From assembly GCF_001306115.1 (NCBI RefSeq), contig NZ_LGCL01000016.1, positions 186,001 to 250,000 of the forward strand: a stretch of 64,000 nucleotides of DNA. The letters are read 5' to 3'. Both the position numbers and the translations under genes were made by a program. This DNA comes from Ornatilinea apprima (GTDB lineage Bacteria > Chloroflexota > Anaerolineae > Anaerolineales > Anaerolineaceae). Positions 52,019-62,121 of the stretch are shown here, piece after piece (within the stretch, counting starts at the first letter, position 1; every line of letters begins with the position of its first letter). The notes beneath the pieces are model-generated. The model did no database searches and was not told the origin of the DNA. It worked only from the letters and a program-made list of their open reading frames with translations.

Positions 52019-53365
52019 ATGAATAGCAAAATTTTCAAGTCGATCATTGTGCTGGTGGTTTTGCTGATGGGGCTGACTGCTTGCGGTGGAGAGACAGCAG
52101 CCACTCCTGAGGTTGAAGCGCCAGCGGCAGAACCTGTGGTCGAAGCGACCGCTACCACAGCGAGTGTCTCGGAGCCGGCAGCGGAGACAAAAGAGCCGGT
52201 CAAGTTGACCTTCTGGAATAACTGGGATTCCAAGAACGGGGAGACGATCCAGGCTCTCGTAGACGAGTTCAATGCTCAAAACCCGGATATCGTGGTTGAG
52301 AATGTATTCCAGCCTTACGGCGAAATGACCACACTGCTGCAAACATCGGTGGTGTCTGGAACCAATCCTGATCTGGTCGCGCTGGACTTGATCTTGATCC
52401 CGCAACTGGTGGCAACCGGTGCAGTCGAGCCGCTGGACGGCTATATTGCGGCAGATGCAGAATTCGACATCAATGATTTTTATCCGCTGCTGGCTGAATA
52501 TGACGTGATGGACGGCGCGCGTTATGCCATTCCGATGAGCACCAACAATATGCAGCTGATCTGGAATAAAGATTTATTCGCGGCGGCTGGTCTCGATCCC
52601 GAAGTGCCGCCGGCCACCTGGGATGAAATGAAGGCCATGGCGGAACAATGCCAGAACAAAGAGCAGGGTATTGTGGGATTTGAATATTACACCCAGCCAA
52701 CCGGCGAAGGCATTACCTGGCAGTTCCAGGTGTGGCTGTGGGCTAACGGGGGTGAATTCCTGAACGCGGACAATACCGCCGCGGCTTTCAATACACCCGA
52801 GGGGCTGGGCGCCTTAACCTTTGTTTCGGACATGCTGGCTGGCAATGGCTCTCAGCCGGGGCCGTGGGGTTTGTTCGGCGAACAAAAAGCCTGCATGCAG
52901 TTGGACGGCTCCTGGCTGTTTGGGTACCGGGCAGACGCGCCGTTTGAGTGGGGAATCGCCCCGGTGCCAGCTCCCGAAGGCGGACAGACGGCCAGCAATG
53001 TGGGTGGCGAACATATCTTTATGTTCAACAATGCCAAGGATAAAGAAGCCGCCTGGAAGTTTATCAAATTCATGACTTCGGCGGAGACCCAATTGAAATG
53101 GGACATGGCTACTGGTTTTCTGCCCGTACGTAAAGCAGTAGGTGAGAATCCAGAATATTTGCAGTGGGTAAACGACACCGAGCCGCGCATGCTGCCCTTT
53201 GTTGAAGGCATGCCTTACGCCCACACCCGGCCCGCAACTCCCTACTACTTTGAGGTTTCAGATGCTTTTTCCCGCGAAATTCAGTTAAGCTTATTAGGAG
53301 AAAAGTCACCGGCGGATGCCCTGGCGGCTGCCGAAGCAGCGGTGAACGAAGTGTTGAGTCAATAG
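52019..53365 (+). CDS. Maltodextrin-type sugar-binding lipoprotein
   Basis: 448 residues: signal peptide with lipobox MGLTAC, an Ala/Pro/Glu/Val linker, then an extracellular solute-binding domain of the MalE/UgpB type (LTFWNNWDSKNGE, PDLVALDLILIPQL, MSTNNMQLIWNKDLFAAAGLDPE, MQLDGSWLFGY). It delivers an oligosaccharide to the two downstream permeases. GGAGAAGG precedes the ATG. No ATPase gene is in the operon; a shared MsmK-like ATPase elsewhere is implied. The GH13 enzyme and LacI regulator indicate alpha-glucans. Confidence 0.9.
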   Translation: MNSKIFKSIIVLVVLLMGLTACGGETAATPEVEAPAAEPVVEATATTASVSEPAAETKEPVKLTFWNNWDSKNGETIQALVDEFNAQNPDIVVENVFQPYGEMTTLLQTSVVSGTNPDLVALDLILIPQLVATGAVEPLDGYIAADAEFDINDFYPLLAEYDVMDGARYAIPMSTNNMQLIWNKDLFAAAGLDPEVPPATWDEMKAMAEQCQNKEQGIVGFEYYTQPTGEGITWQFQVWLWANGGEFLNADNTAAAFNTPEGLGALTFVSDMLAGNGSQPGPWGLFGEQKACMQLDGSWLFGYRADAPFEWGIAPVPAPEGGQTASNVGGEHIFMFNNAKDKEAAWKFIKFMTSAETQLKWDMATGFLPVRKAVGENPEYLQWVNDTEPRMLPFVEGMPYAHTRPATPYYFEVSDAFSREIQLSLLGEKSPADALAAAEAAVNEVLSQ

Positions 53366-53385
53366 ACCGCTTGGATTTGTGATCT

Positions 53386-53419
53386 GAAACAGGCGGCAGG
53401 CTACCTCGCCGCCTGTTTC
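53386..53419 (+). repeat. Perfect stem-loop after the binding-protein gene
   Basis: Arms GAAACAGGCGGC (53386-53397) and GCCGCCTGTTTC (53408-53419), ten-base loop, no T-run. It probably stabilises or segments the mRNA so that binding protein exceeds permease. Confidence 0.75.
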
Positions 53420-53484
53420 ATCAAAAATTGTTTTCAGAACGGACTGGTTCTAACCGCAAACCGTAACGGATTTCAGGATTTGAA

Positions 53485-54366
53485 ATGACGCGCTTTTTCC
53501 GAACGATCAAACCCTTTTTCTATTTGCTCCCTTCCTTGGTGATTCTGGGATTGTTTGCCTATTATCCTGCTTTTTCTGTGTTCCGATTAAGCTTATTCAA
53601 GTGGGAGTTTATTTCTCCCAAGATGGAGTTTGTAGGGTTCGATCAATTTGTGCGCTTGTTTGGCGATGATCGCTTTTGGAACTCTTTATGGGTTACCGCT
53701 AAATATACAGTAGGCGTAACAGCGGTCAGTTTATTCTTGGGACTTATCCTGGCGGTGCTGCTGAATCAAAAGAAACACATTCCCGGCCGGTCGGTGTGGC
53801 GCAGCATTTACTTTCTGCCCAGTGTTACTCCAACGGTGGCTATTGCCATGGTCTGGATGCTGATTTTTAATCCTGGGTTTGGCATCGTGAATATCGCGCT
53901 GAGAAAATTGGGATTGGAGGGGTTGAACTGGCTGGCCGATATGCGCTGGGCGTTGTTTTGCGTTATGCTGTTGGGGATTTGGCGGCGTATGGGATTTAAC
54001 TTTTTGAATTACCTGGCCGCCCTGCAAAATGTTTCCGAGTCGCTCTATGAAAGCGCAGAAATTGACGGTGCCAACGGATTCGAAAAATTCTTATACATCA
54101 CGCTGCCCATGGTCAAGCCAACTACGATCATGCTGTTGATCCTGGGGGTGATCGATTCATTCATGGTAATCGACCAAATTCTGATCTTGACTGGCGGCGG
54201 GCCGGGTGGCAGCACTGAGGTGATTGGCCAGTTCATGTACACCACCGCGTTTCGCCTGGCGAAGCTAGGATACGGATCGGCAATCTCTGTGGTGATGTTT
54301 CTCATCATCATGATTTTTACCGTTTTTCAATGGCGTTTTGTCGGTTTTGGAACAGCGGAAGAGTAG
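53485..54366 (+). CDS. Sugar ABC transporter permease, MalF type
   Basis: 293 residues, six membrane helices, beginning with the short cytosolic start and PFFYLLPSLVILGLF. The EAA loop ESAEIDGANGFEKFLYITLP contacts the ATPase. CUT1-class permease working with the next gene. Twelve bases separate them. Confidence 0.93.
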   Translation: MTRFFRTIKPFFYLLPSLVILGLFAYYPAFSVFRLSLFKWEFISPKMEFVGFDQFVRLFGDDRFWNSLWVTAKYTVGVTAVSLFLGLILAVLLNQKKHIPGRSVWRSIYFLPSVTPTVAIAMVWMLIFNPGFGIVNIALRKLGLEGLNWLADMRWALFCVMLLGIWRRMGFNFLNYLAALQNVSESLYESAEIDGANGFEKFLYITLPMVKPTTIMLLILGVIDSFMVIDQILILTGGGPGGSTEVIGQFMYTTAFRLAKLGYGSAISVVMFLIIMIFTVFQWRFVGFGTAEE

Positions 54367-54378
54367 CGAGGAACAGCG

Positions 54379-55200
54379 ATGAAAAAGATCACTTTTTCCC
54401 AGGTTTTGAACTTCGCGGTCATCTTGCTCTTTGCCTTCATTATGCTGGCGCCGTACCTGTGGATGATCACCACTTCTTTAAAGCCCAGAAACATGATGGG
54501 CGAACCGCCATACCTGTTTCCAACCTATTTCCGCTTTGAGAACTATCAGATCGCGTGGAAGGCGGCGCCTTTTTTGCGCTACTACATCAATACGTTAATT
54601 GTGGCGGTAGCAGTGATTGCCAGCCGGATTGTGCTGGCCAGCCTGGCGGCATACAGCTTCGCGATCATGAAATTCAAAGGCCGTGATCTGATTTTTCTCC
54701 TCTTTCTCGGCACAATGATGATTCCGTTTCAATCCATCATCATCCCTTCCTACCAATTGGCCAGAGATTTCAACTGGTTCAATACCTACCAGGTGTTGAT
54801 TGTTCCCAGAATGGTGGACGCCTTTTCCATATTTCTGCTGCGCCAGAATTTTATCTCTATCCCGAAGGACTACCTGGATGCAGCAAAAATGGACGGATGC
54901 AATGATTGGCAGACTCTATGGAAAATTGTGTTTCCACTGGCTACACCGACGGTGTTGACCATGTCATTATTCACATTTCTCTTTATTTGGAACGATTTTC
55001 TCTGGCCGCTGCTGGTGGCCAACGCGGAGAAGATGCGCGTCATTCAGGTGGGCTTGCAGGCTTTTTCCGGGCGGTACCAGGTAGAGTGGACGTATATGAT
55101 GGCCGGAACGGTGATGGCCACCATTCTGCCCATTCTGCTCTTCTTCCTCGCGCAAAAGCAGTTTATCTCAGGCATTATGAAATCCGGCATTAAAGGATAG
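54379..55200 (+). CDS. Sugar ABC transporter permease, MalG type
   Basis: 273 residues, six membrane helices; EAA loop AAKMDGCNDWQTLWKIVFPL and the MalG-like ending FLAQKQFISGIMKSGIKG. Partner of the MalF-type permease. Seven bases before the GH13 gene. Confidence 0.93.
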   Translation: MKKITFSQVLNFAVILLFAFIMLAPYLWMITTSLKPRNMMGEPPYLFPTYFRFENYQIAWKAAPFLRYYINTLIVAVAVIASRIVLASLAAYSFAIMKFKGRDLIFLLFLGTMMIPFQSIIIPSYQLARDFNWFNTYQVLIVPRMVDAFSIFLLRQNFISIPKDYLDAAKMDGCNDWQTLWKIVFPLATPTVLTMSLFTFLFIWNDFLWPLLVANAEKMRVIQVGLQAFSGRYQVEWTYMMAGTVMATILPILLFFLAQKQFISGIMKSGIKG

Positions 55201-55207
55201 AAATTCA

Positions 55208-56587
55208 ATGACGATTATCAATAAACCACAATGGCTGAACAATGCGGTTTTTTATCAGATTTTTCCTGACCGCTTCGCAAACGGAGATTTATCGAATGAT
55301 CCTCAAGGGGTATTTCCATGGGGATCACAGCCCGACCGTGAACATTTTTGGGGTGGAGATTTGCGGGGCATCATCCAGAATTTGGACTATCTGCAAGAAT
55401 TAGGGATCAATGCGTTATATCTCAATCCGATCTTCAAAGCTGGTACCAACCATCGCTATGATACCTTCGACTATTATGAAATTGATCCTGTTTTGGGCAC
55501 AAAATCTGATTTCAAGCAATTGGTGGAGGAATCTCATCACAGAGGTATTCGTATCATACTGGATGGTGTTTTCAATCACTGCGGATTGGGGTTCTCGCCA
55601 TTTCTTGATCTTGTAGAGAAAGGCGACGCATCACCTTATCGGGATTGGTTCTTTGTTGACCGGTTCCCGGTGACAACCAGCCCATTGTCTTACCAGACTT
55701 GTGGGGGGGCGGAGTATTTGCCCAAGCTCAATACAGCCAACCAAGTGGTTCAAGATTTTTTTCTGGATGTGGCTGAATACTGGATCAGGGAATTCAATAT
55801 CGATGGCTGGCGGCTGGATGTGCCCTGGAAAGCTGATTTTGATTTCTGGAAGCGCTTTCGAACGCGGGTAAAACAAGTCCGACCGGATGCATATATCGTT
55901 GGTGAAATTTGGCGAGATTCGCTAACCTGGTTGGATGGCACAACTTGCGACGGCACCATGAATTATCCGCTGCGCGAGTATTTGCTGGATTACTGCGTGC
56001 ACGATCACATGGACGCTGAAGATTTTACATATTTCCTGACACGACTTTTGGATGATCTTGGTGAAAATCGCGGCGGTCAGTTGAATTTGATTGGAAGCCA
56101 CGATACAGCCCGTGTTTTGGAGTTAGCGGCTGGAGATCGGCGAAAAATAAAATTGATTTCTGGTTTGCAAATGTTACTGCCCGGTGTGCCCATGGTTTAT
56201 TACGGCGATGAGGTGGGCCTGCGTGGTGCCAATGACCCGGACTGTCGGCGCTGCATGCCCTGGGAGCCGGAAACGTGGGATCAGGAGCTTTATGCTCATT
56301 ATAAGAAGATGATTCAGATCCGCAGGCAGCATACTTGGCTTTCTCACGCTGAGGTGAAGGTTGAAAAAGTGTTGAATGGGTATCTGGCTTTGTGGTTGCA
56401 GTCAGGCGCGGAGCGTATGCTGGTGATCGCCAATTCCCGCGGAGCGGTTCGCGACCAGACCATTGTGCTGGATGGAGTTGTTGCCAACAGCCTCGTAGAA
56501 TTAATTTCGGAGAAACACTATAATATCGATGGAAACCTGAAACTCGATTGGATTGAAGAACGCAGTTTGCTTGTGTTCAAGGTGTAG
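55208..56587 (+). CDS. GH13 alpha-glycosidase, cyclomaltodextrinase/neopullulanase-like, cytoplasmic
   Basis: 459 residues. GH13 conserved regions: I ILDGVFNHCG, II DGWRLDVPWK (nucleophile Asp), III IVGEIW (acid/base Glu), IV LIGSHDTAR (transition-state Asp). The N-terminus goes straight into the barrel (NNAVFYQIFPDRFANGD), without the usual N-terminal domain of cyclomaltodextrinases, so it is a short version. No signal peptide: it hydrolyses imported maltodextrins or cyclodextrins inside the cell. Confidence 0.9.
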   Translation: MTIINKPQWLNNAVFYQIFPDRFANGDLSNDPQGVFPWGSQPDREHFWGGDLRGIIQNLDYLQELGINALYLNPIFKAGTNHRYDTFDYYEIDPVLGTKSDFKQLVEESHHRGIRIILDGVFNHCGLGFSPFLDLVEKGDASPYRDWFFVDRFPVTTSPLSYQTCGGAEYLPKLNTANQVVQDFFLDVAEYWIREFNIDGWRLDVPWKADFDFWKRFRTRVKQVRPDAYIVGEIWRDSLTWLDGTTCDGTMNYPLREYLLDYCVHDHMDAEDFTYFLTRLLDDLGENRGGQLNLIGSHDTARVLELAAGDRRKIKLISGLQMLLPGVPMVYYGDEVGLRGANDPDCRRCMPWEPETWDQELYAHYKKMIQIRRQHTWLSHAEVKVEKVLNGYLALWLQSGAERMLVIANSRGAVRDQTIVLDGVVANSLVELISEKHYNIDGNLKLDWIEERSLLVFKV

Positions 56588-56590
56588 TAG

Positions 56591-57607
56591 ATGATGGCGA
56601 AAATCACCATGCAAGAGATCGCAGAAATTGCCGGTGTCTCCAAGACAGCGGTCTCTTACGCGTTTAATTATCCGGATAGGATCTCAAAAGAAACGTTACA
56701 AAAAATCTTAAAAATTGCTGAAGAATTGGATTTTATCCCCGATCCGATTGCGCGCAGCATGTCTACTGGCATCATCGGGATTATTGGAGTGCTGGTGCCA
56801 CACCCCTTACCAGAGATGCTGGCCAACCCAGGGTTTACGATTGTATTGGAAGGCTTGGGAGAAGCATTAAAAGAAGACAAGGCTTCGCTGATGCTGGTGC
56901 CTCCGCTGGAGGGCAGCCTGACTCGCGCGGTTGCCAACGCATCCGTAGACGCGTTTGTCGCCTATGATCTTAAAGAATCCAGGGCCGTAGCCCAAATATT
57001 GCAGGCGCGCCGCATCCCTTTTGTGACTGTGGATACGGACCCAATTCAAGACATCTCTGGGGTGTTGGCGGATGACATCAGCAGCGCTGAGCAAATGATG
57101 AAGCTGGTACTGGAAAAGGGCCATAAAAATATTGTCATAATCGCATTGGAGCCGCTTGAAGCAGTAGAAGAGATCTCATATCGGGGCACTGTGCATCGCC
57201 GGATGATGGGGTTTGAACGCGCTCTGGGTGCTCACCAGGATCCGATTTCCATGAGAGTTCGCAGTTGTAAATGTACTCAGAAAGACGCGGGATTACTCTT
57301 TCGTGAATTATGGCAGGATCATGAAAGGCCAACGGCGATTGTTACTATGTCGGATGTGATTGCGATGGGAGTGATCAGCGAGGCATTACAAATGGGGTTG
57401 CGCGTTCCCCAAGACCTGGCAGTGACTGGTTTCGATGATATTCCCGGTGCTTCTTACTTCCATCCCCCCTTGACCAGTATTTATCAGGATCATTACGAGA
57501 AGGGACGAGTTGCGGGGGATTTATTACTGAAAAGCCGTGATTCCTTGCTCGACAAAGCTCAATTTGTTCATTTCAAGACCGAATTAGTTATTCGAAAAAG
57601 TCTCTAA
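56591..57607 (+). CDS. LacI-family transcriptional regulator
   Basis: 338 residues: LacI helix-turn-helix (ITMQEIAEIAGVSKTAVSYAF) and hinge, then a periplasmic-binding-like sensor (IIGVLVPHP, VTVDTDPIQDISGV, FDDIPGASYFHPPLTSI). It begins three bases after the GH13 gene, last in the operon, and should bind the two AACCGGTT operators before the first gene, released by a maltodextrin. The effector is inferred. Confidence 0.93.
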   Translation: MMAKITMQEIAEIAGVSKTAVSYAFNYPDRISKETLQKILKIAEELDFIPDPIARSMSTGIIGIIGVLVPHPLPEMLANPGFTIVLEGLGEALKEDKASLMLVPPLEGSLTRAVANASVDAFVAYDLKESRAVAQILQARRIPFVTVDTDPIQDISGVLADDISSAEQMMKLVLEKGHKNIVIIALEPLEAVEEISYRGTVHRRMMGFERALGAHQDPISMRVRSCKCTQKDAGLLFRELWQDHERPTAIVTMSDVIAMGVISEALQMGLRVPQDLAVTGFDDIPGASYFHPPLTSIYQDHYEKGRVAGDLLLKSRDSLLDKAQFVHFKTELVIRKSL

Positions 57608-57648
57608 TTAAAAACCCAGCCACCTGATACTTTATGAAAAAAATAGTT

Positions 57649-58665
57649 GATCGGCAGTGCCACTTCGAACAAATTGGTTCTTACCGCAGAATCCATACTT
57701 CGGAGGGGCCACATGCCGATCAACATGCTTTGTCATACTTGGTTTCAGCGAATTTATGAACTTCGCCCAGGGCAACGGATCAATCAAGTGCGAAACTTTG
57801 TCTGGCTGATGATCAGGATATTTCAAAGCCGCTCGGCGAACTGGAACAAAAATTGCTGGGAAGTTCCCGGGGCTAACCAAACTGCTGAGGTCCACACGCC
57901 GCTTGAGCCGCCTGCTGAACAATTCCAAGATTTGCGTCCGGGAATGGTATGGGCTCATCGCTCGGGAGTAGCTGGAAGCGTAGTTTCTCTTAATGCGAGC
58001 GAGAGGTGCGACATGTGCGTGGTCACAGCATGGCTAGCAAGCAATTGGTGCTGCTGAAGTATGGGCAGAGCTTGTTGCCAAACGGGGCGAGTGTCTTTTT
58101 GGCAGGAGATACAGCGTTTGGGTCGGTCAAAGTCTTTCGACAGTTGGATGAATGTCGCTGGTTCTATGTGTTGCGCCATAAGACCAGTACACACGTGTGG
58201 TTCAGTGAACAACCAGGCTGGCTAGATTTCGGCGGCTTCGTTCAAAAGAGCGGTCAAAGCGTTTAGCTGGGACAGGGGGGTCTGACCTAAGCGGATATTT
58301 GTCCGGTCCATTTGTTGGCCTACTGGAAGTCCTGCGAAAAGAAGCCTTGGTGTTTGGCCACCAACTTGCCAGATCGCAGGATGACCTTGCGAAATTAAAA
58401 AGGCAAAATGTGGATCAAGGAGATGTTTGGCGATTTGAGGCGACATGATTTTGATCTCGAAAGCACATTGTTGCATCATTTTATGCGTTTATCCCGGCTT
58501 CTCTTAGAGGTTATCTTGCTGTATGTTTGGCCAGTTTCAACTGGCCCCCCACGTTATTCATGATGATTTACGCCATTGGGTAGGTCATAAGGACCGCTAA
58601 GATTGTCCATTTCTTAAATTGGTCTCCGTTACATTAAGTGATGCTTGACCAAAGGCTCGCCGATC
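57649..58665 (+). pseudogene. Decayed IS4-type transposase/insertion sequence
   Basis: Broken fragments in shifting frames together resemble an IS4-family DDE transposase: LCHTWFQRIYELRPGQR (from about 57728), GQSLLPNGASVFLAGDTAFG with FRQLDECRWFYVLRHKTSTH (about 58060-58190) and MWIKEMFGDLRRHDFDLEST then LLHHFMRLSRLLLEVILLYVW (about 58410-58530, near the YREK region). Frameshifts, stops and an apparent internal deletion make it non-functional. Possible ends share GATCGGC (57649) with its inverse GCCGATC (58659-58665), total about 1.0 kb; these ends are tentative. No other gene lies in 57608-58808. Confidence 0.65.
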
Positions 58666-58808
58666 CGTTCTCTAGTTTGTCGTTACCACTGACGAGAGAA
58701 ACTGTCAGGAGGCTAGATTTAAGATACAATTTTTGAGTAGGATTGTTTACTTCAAAAAAAGGATTACTTGAAGTTGTTTATTGGGAAGTCAAAAAAGAGA
58801 GGTGAATT

Positions 58809-60935
58809 ATGACAGCCCAGTTTACTTGGATTGATTTATACCAAGAATTGGCATATGAACTTGTAAAATGGCGAGATCGTCAGATTGATTTAATCTCATT
58901 TCTCGAAGAATTAAGATCCAGGGGTCTCGTAATTACTCCTTTCAATGATAGAGATGAGGATGGAGCAAGTTTCTTGTTAAGAGAAATTGATCCATTTACA
59001 TTCTTTGGAGTGTTCAATCGTCGTATTCGAAATGAACAACGCATCGCCATTCTTGCGGAAATAAAGAAGTTCTTTAATTTGCAAAGTATATTGCCCGAGA
59101 GCTTTGATGGAATCCCGATTCTGAACAATATTAAATCATGGTTTATTGGATATAGTGCAAATCGGGATATTGAGGATGTGCCTAAATTATGGCGGGTTTT
59201 TGAATTAGCCTTAGAAAATGATCCTCTTAATAACCCCAAGTTTTCGCTCGCATTTGATGAAGCCCTAAAAGTTGCACAAACAAATATTAACCTGACAGTG
59301 GGTCTGTTTTGGATACGACCAACGGTTTTCTTGAATTTGGACAGCGTAAACCGTGAATACTTAAATGTGAAATTGCCCTCTAGCGGCCTTACTTCAAAAT
59401 TCTATATTGAGACGCTCAAGGAAATAACCAAGCTTGGAAAACCATTTTTTGAGTTATCAAACGATGCATGGAAAACAACTCAAAAAAATACGGATATTAA
59501 GACGTTAGCTAAGGAAATTGAACGCGAAAATATTAATTATTGGCTAGTCGGAGCGTATTGGTCAGACAGTAATCCTAAGGATCAAACTGAGCGATTTATT
59601 GCTGAAGGAATATGGAAGAATGGCCATGAAAATAAATATCTTGATGATGTGAAATCAATGAAAGTTGGGGACAAGATTGCCATTAAAGCCACAACAACTC
59701 AAAGATCAGGTTTGCCATTCGATAGTCGCAATAAAACCGTTTCTCTGATGATAATCAAGGCGGTGGGAACGGTTGTAGCCAACCGTAATGATGGCAGAAC
59801 CGTTGAGGTGGAGTGGGATACAGATTTTAAAGAAAAGAACTGGTATTTCTATACTGTTTGGAACACAGTATGGCATTTGAAAAGAACTCAAAAGAATGAT
59901 AAGTTACAAACAGTAGAAAAATTGATCGACTTTATTTGGTATGGAAAAGATCAGGATTACGATTGGTTTATTAAGAACTGGTTGGATATTGAATCATCTG
60001 ACAAGACGGAAGAGATTAATGGGACATCAGACATAATATTCGGAAAAACGCCATACTCGGTGGAAGATATCATTGCATCTGGTGTTTTCCTGGAAATCAC
60101 TGAGATCAATCAGATACTTAGCAGGTTAAAAGAGAAGAAAGCAATAATTATTCAAGGCCCTCCTGGTGTGGGCAAAACTTTTATCGCCCGTAAGCTGGCT
60201 TATGCCTTGATGAGCGAGATTGATAACAACAGGCTAGAATTCGTCCAATTTCACCAATCTTATTCTTATGATGATTTTGTGCGGGGTTATCGACCCTTGC
60301 CCGATAAAGCAGGTGCGTTTGGAATTAAGGATGGTATCTTTATAAGATTTTGTCAGAAAGCGATTGGAGACCCCGACCGCGAGTATGTATTCATTATTGA
60401 TGAAATCAACCGTGGTAATTTAAGCCAGATATTTGGCGAGTTGCTCATGTTAATTGAGCATGATAAACGCGGGGCAGATTTTTCCGTTCCACTTGTTTAT
60501 ACACAAGAGGGTGAGCCAAGGTTCTACATTCCATCAAATGTTTTTATTATTGGGCTAATGAACCTGGCAGATCGTTCTCTGGCGATGGTAGACTATGCCT
60601 TACGTCGTAGATTCGCTTTTATTACATTATCCCCTCGGTTTGAATCCAAGCAATTTGAAAACTGGCTAAGTGCCAGATCGATGGCAACTGAGTTAATAAA
60701 ACATATTGTCAGCCGAATTTCTGCGATAAACAATGAGATCAGGGCGGACCCGCTCTTAGGAGAGAATTATCAGATCGGGCACAGTTATTTTTGCCCGAAG
60801 GGTGATGATTTTTCGGAATTGGATGTGAGTTGGTATGTCAGTATAGTTAAGACCGAGATCGTTCCTTTGATAAAAGAATATTGGTTCGATAACCCCAAGA
60901 AAGCAGAAAACGGGGAAAGGATTCTGCTAAGCTGA
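58809..60935 (+). CDS. mcrB: McrB-type AAA+ restriction GTPase with an EVE-like middle region
   Basis: 708 residues. N-terminal helical region (about 1-225) with no recognised DNA-binding fold, a middle region (about 235-360: INYWLVGAYWSDSNPKDQTE, MKVGDKIAIKA, EVEWDTDF) resembling an EVE/PUA-like modified-base reader, then the McrB motor: Walker A GPPGVGKT (450-457), Walker B IIDEINRGNLSQIFGELL (Asp531-Glu532) and the McrB signature MNLADRSLAMVDYALRRRF. It translocates DNA by GTP hydrolysis and drives McrC cleavage of modified DNA. GAGGTGA precedes the ATG. AT-rich relative to neighbours, suggesting acquisition by transfer. Confidence 0.9.
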   Translation: MTAQFTWIDLYQELAYELVKWRDRQIDLISFLEELRSRGLVITPFNDRDEDGASFLLREIDPFTFFGVFNRRIRNEQRIAILAEIKKFFNLQSILPESFDGIPILNNIKSWFIGYSANRDIEDVPKLWRVFELALENDPLNNPKFSLAFDEALKVAQTNINLTVGLFWIRPTVFLNLDSVNREYLNVKLPSSGLTSKFYIETLKEITKLGKPFFELSNDAWKTTQKNTDIKTLAKEIERENINYWLVGAYWSDSNPKDQTERFIAEGIWKNGHENKYLDDVKSMKVGDKIAIKATTTQRSGLPFDSRNKTVSLMIIKAVGTVVANRNDGRTVEVEWDTDFKEKNWYFYTVWNTVWHLKRTQKNDKLQTVEKLIDFIWYGKDQDYDWFIKNWLDIESSDKTEEINGTSDIIFGKTPYSVEDIIASGVFLEITEINQILSRLKEKKAIIIQGPPGVGKTFIARKLAYALMSEIDNNRLEFVQFHQSYSYDDFVRGYRPLPDKAGAFGIKDGIFIRFCQKAIGDPDREYVFIIDEINRGNLSQIFGELLMLIEHDKRGADFSVPLVYTQEGEPRFYIPSNVFIIGLMNLADRSLAMVDYALRRRFAFITLSPRFESKQFENWLSARSMATELIKHIVSRISAINNEIRADPLLGENYQIGHSYFCPKGDDFSELDVSWYVSIVKTEIVPLIKEYWFDNPKKAENGERILLS

Positions 60936-62056
60936 TGTATGGTCCCGCAATGGTAGATAATCCAACAAATATTTACAAAACAGAGTTTGGTATACCGATC
61001 CGGAACGTCTGGTATATGCTGATGTATGCTTGGGGAGAAGCATTGTTGAATCGATTTGGTGAGTTAGATGATGTGGAGAATGCCCCTTCTCTGGACGCGC
61101 TTTTGGCTTCCATACTGGTGAAATTAATTCAACAAAGAATGCGAATTGGTCTTGGCCGCAGCTATTTTGACGAAAAGCTCCTGGCAGAGGGGATACGTGG
61201 GCGAATCAACTTCATTGATAGTTTGAAACACCAAACCTTCGAACGTGGGCAGGTTTATTGCGACACCCATCAATTCAGCCTGAATGTTCCAAAAAATCAA
61301 ATTCTTCGAAGCACTTTAGATAAGCTTGTCCAGATTGGTGATTTCGGGCCAGATATTAAAATGGCTAATGAATTGCGTCATCAAATTCGATGGTTGACGC
61401 GGCAGATGGATGGGATTGATTTGATTGAACTGAAGCAAGACTTCATCCATAGACAAAACTTAGGCCGTAATGATCGTGATTACCAGGTTATGCTATTTGT
61501 ATGCGAGTTGATTCTCCAGCGCCACATGCCATCAGAAACAGGCGGTGACATACGTCTACCTTCCATTAATAAAGATGCGCAAGTTATGCATCGCGTTTAT
61601 GAACGGTTTATCGCCTGTTTCTATCAATACCATCTGGATGGATGGAAAGTAACCCCGCAAAGTCGATTGAAATGGTTTGAATCGAACACAAGCAAGTATC
61701 TTCCTGTAATGCAGCCTGATTTACTCCTGCAGGAAAAAAAATCCAGAAGAATCATTATTCTGGATACAAAATTTACTGCAAAGAGTTTGATTGAGAATCA
61801 ATGGGGAAAGGTTGGTTTCGATTCCTCGCACCTTTACCAGCTCTTTACATACCTTAAAACACAGGAACATCTTTCCGAACAGAATCAAAATGCCACCGGT
61901 ATTCTACTTTATCCAACCATCAACCAAACTAATATTTCTGAGGAGATTGGTTTACAGAATCTGACTATAAGGATTGAAACAGTTGATCTGGCGGCGCCAT
62001 GGGAAGAGATAGAATACCAGCTATTGAAGATTCTAAAATATAACGTAGCCACCTAA
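60935..62056 (+). CDS. mcrC: McrC-type restriction nuclease subunit
   Basis: 373 residues. N-terminal IPIRNVWYMLMYAWGEAL is typical of McrC; the PD-(D/E)xK nuclease site is Asp262 (QPDLLL), Asp277 and Lys279 (ILDTKF), followed by HLYQLFTYLKT. It cleaves DNA when bound to the McrB hexamer. The start shares one base with the McrB stop (TGATG), so the two are translationally coupled. Directly next to the CRISPR array. Confidence 0.92.
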   Translation: MYGPAMVDNPTNIYKTEFGIPIRNVWYMLMYAWGEALLNRFGELDDVENAPSLDALLASILVKLIQQRMRIGLGRSYFDEKLLAEGIRGRINFIDSLKHQTFERGQVYCDTHQFSLNVPKNQILRSTLDKLVQIGDFGPDIKMANELRHQIRWLTRQMDGIDLIELKQDFIHRQNLGRNDRDYQVMLFVCELILQRHMPSETGGDIRLPSINKDAQVMHRVYERFIACFYQYHLDGWKVTPQSRLKWFESNTSKYLPVMQPDLLLQEKKSRRIIILDTKFTAKSLIENQWGKVGFDSSHLYQLFTYLKTQEHLSEQNQNATGILLYPTINQTNISEEIGLQNLTIRIETVDLAAPWEEIEYQLLKILKYNVAT

Positions 62057-62121
62057 CAGTTTTCGAAATCATTATAGAACCATTACAAAAGCGCACCGAT
62101 CACGATGCAGCAAACTACCAG

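Noticed and set aside
62057-62121. CRISPR leader between mcrC and the first repeat
   Set aside because: Only 65 bases without leader-like AT-rich promoter features, and repeat orientation puts the leader at the other end.
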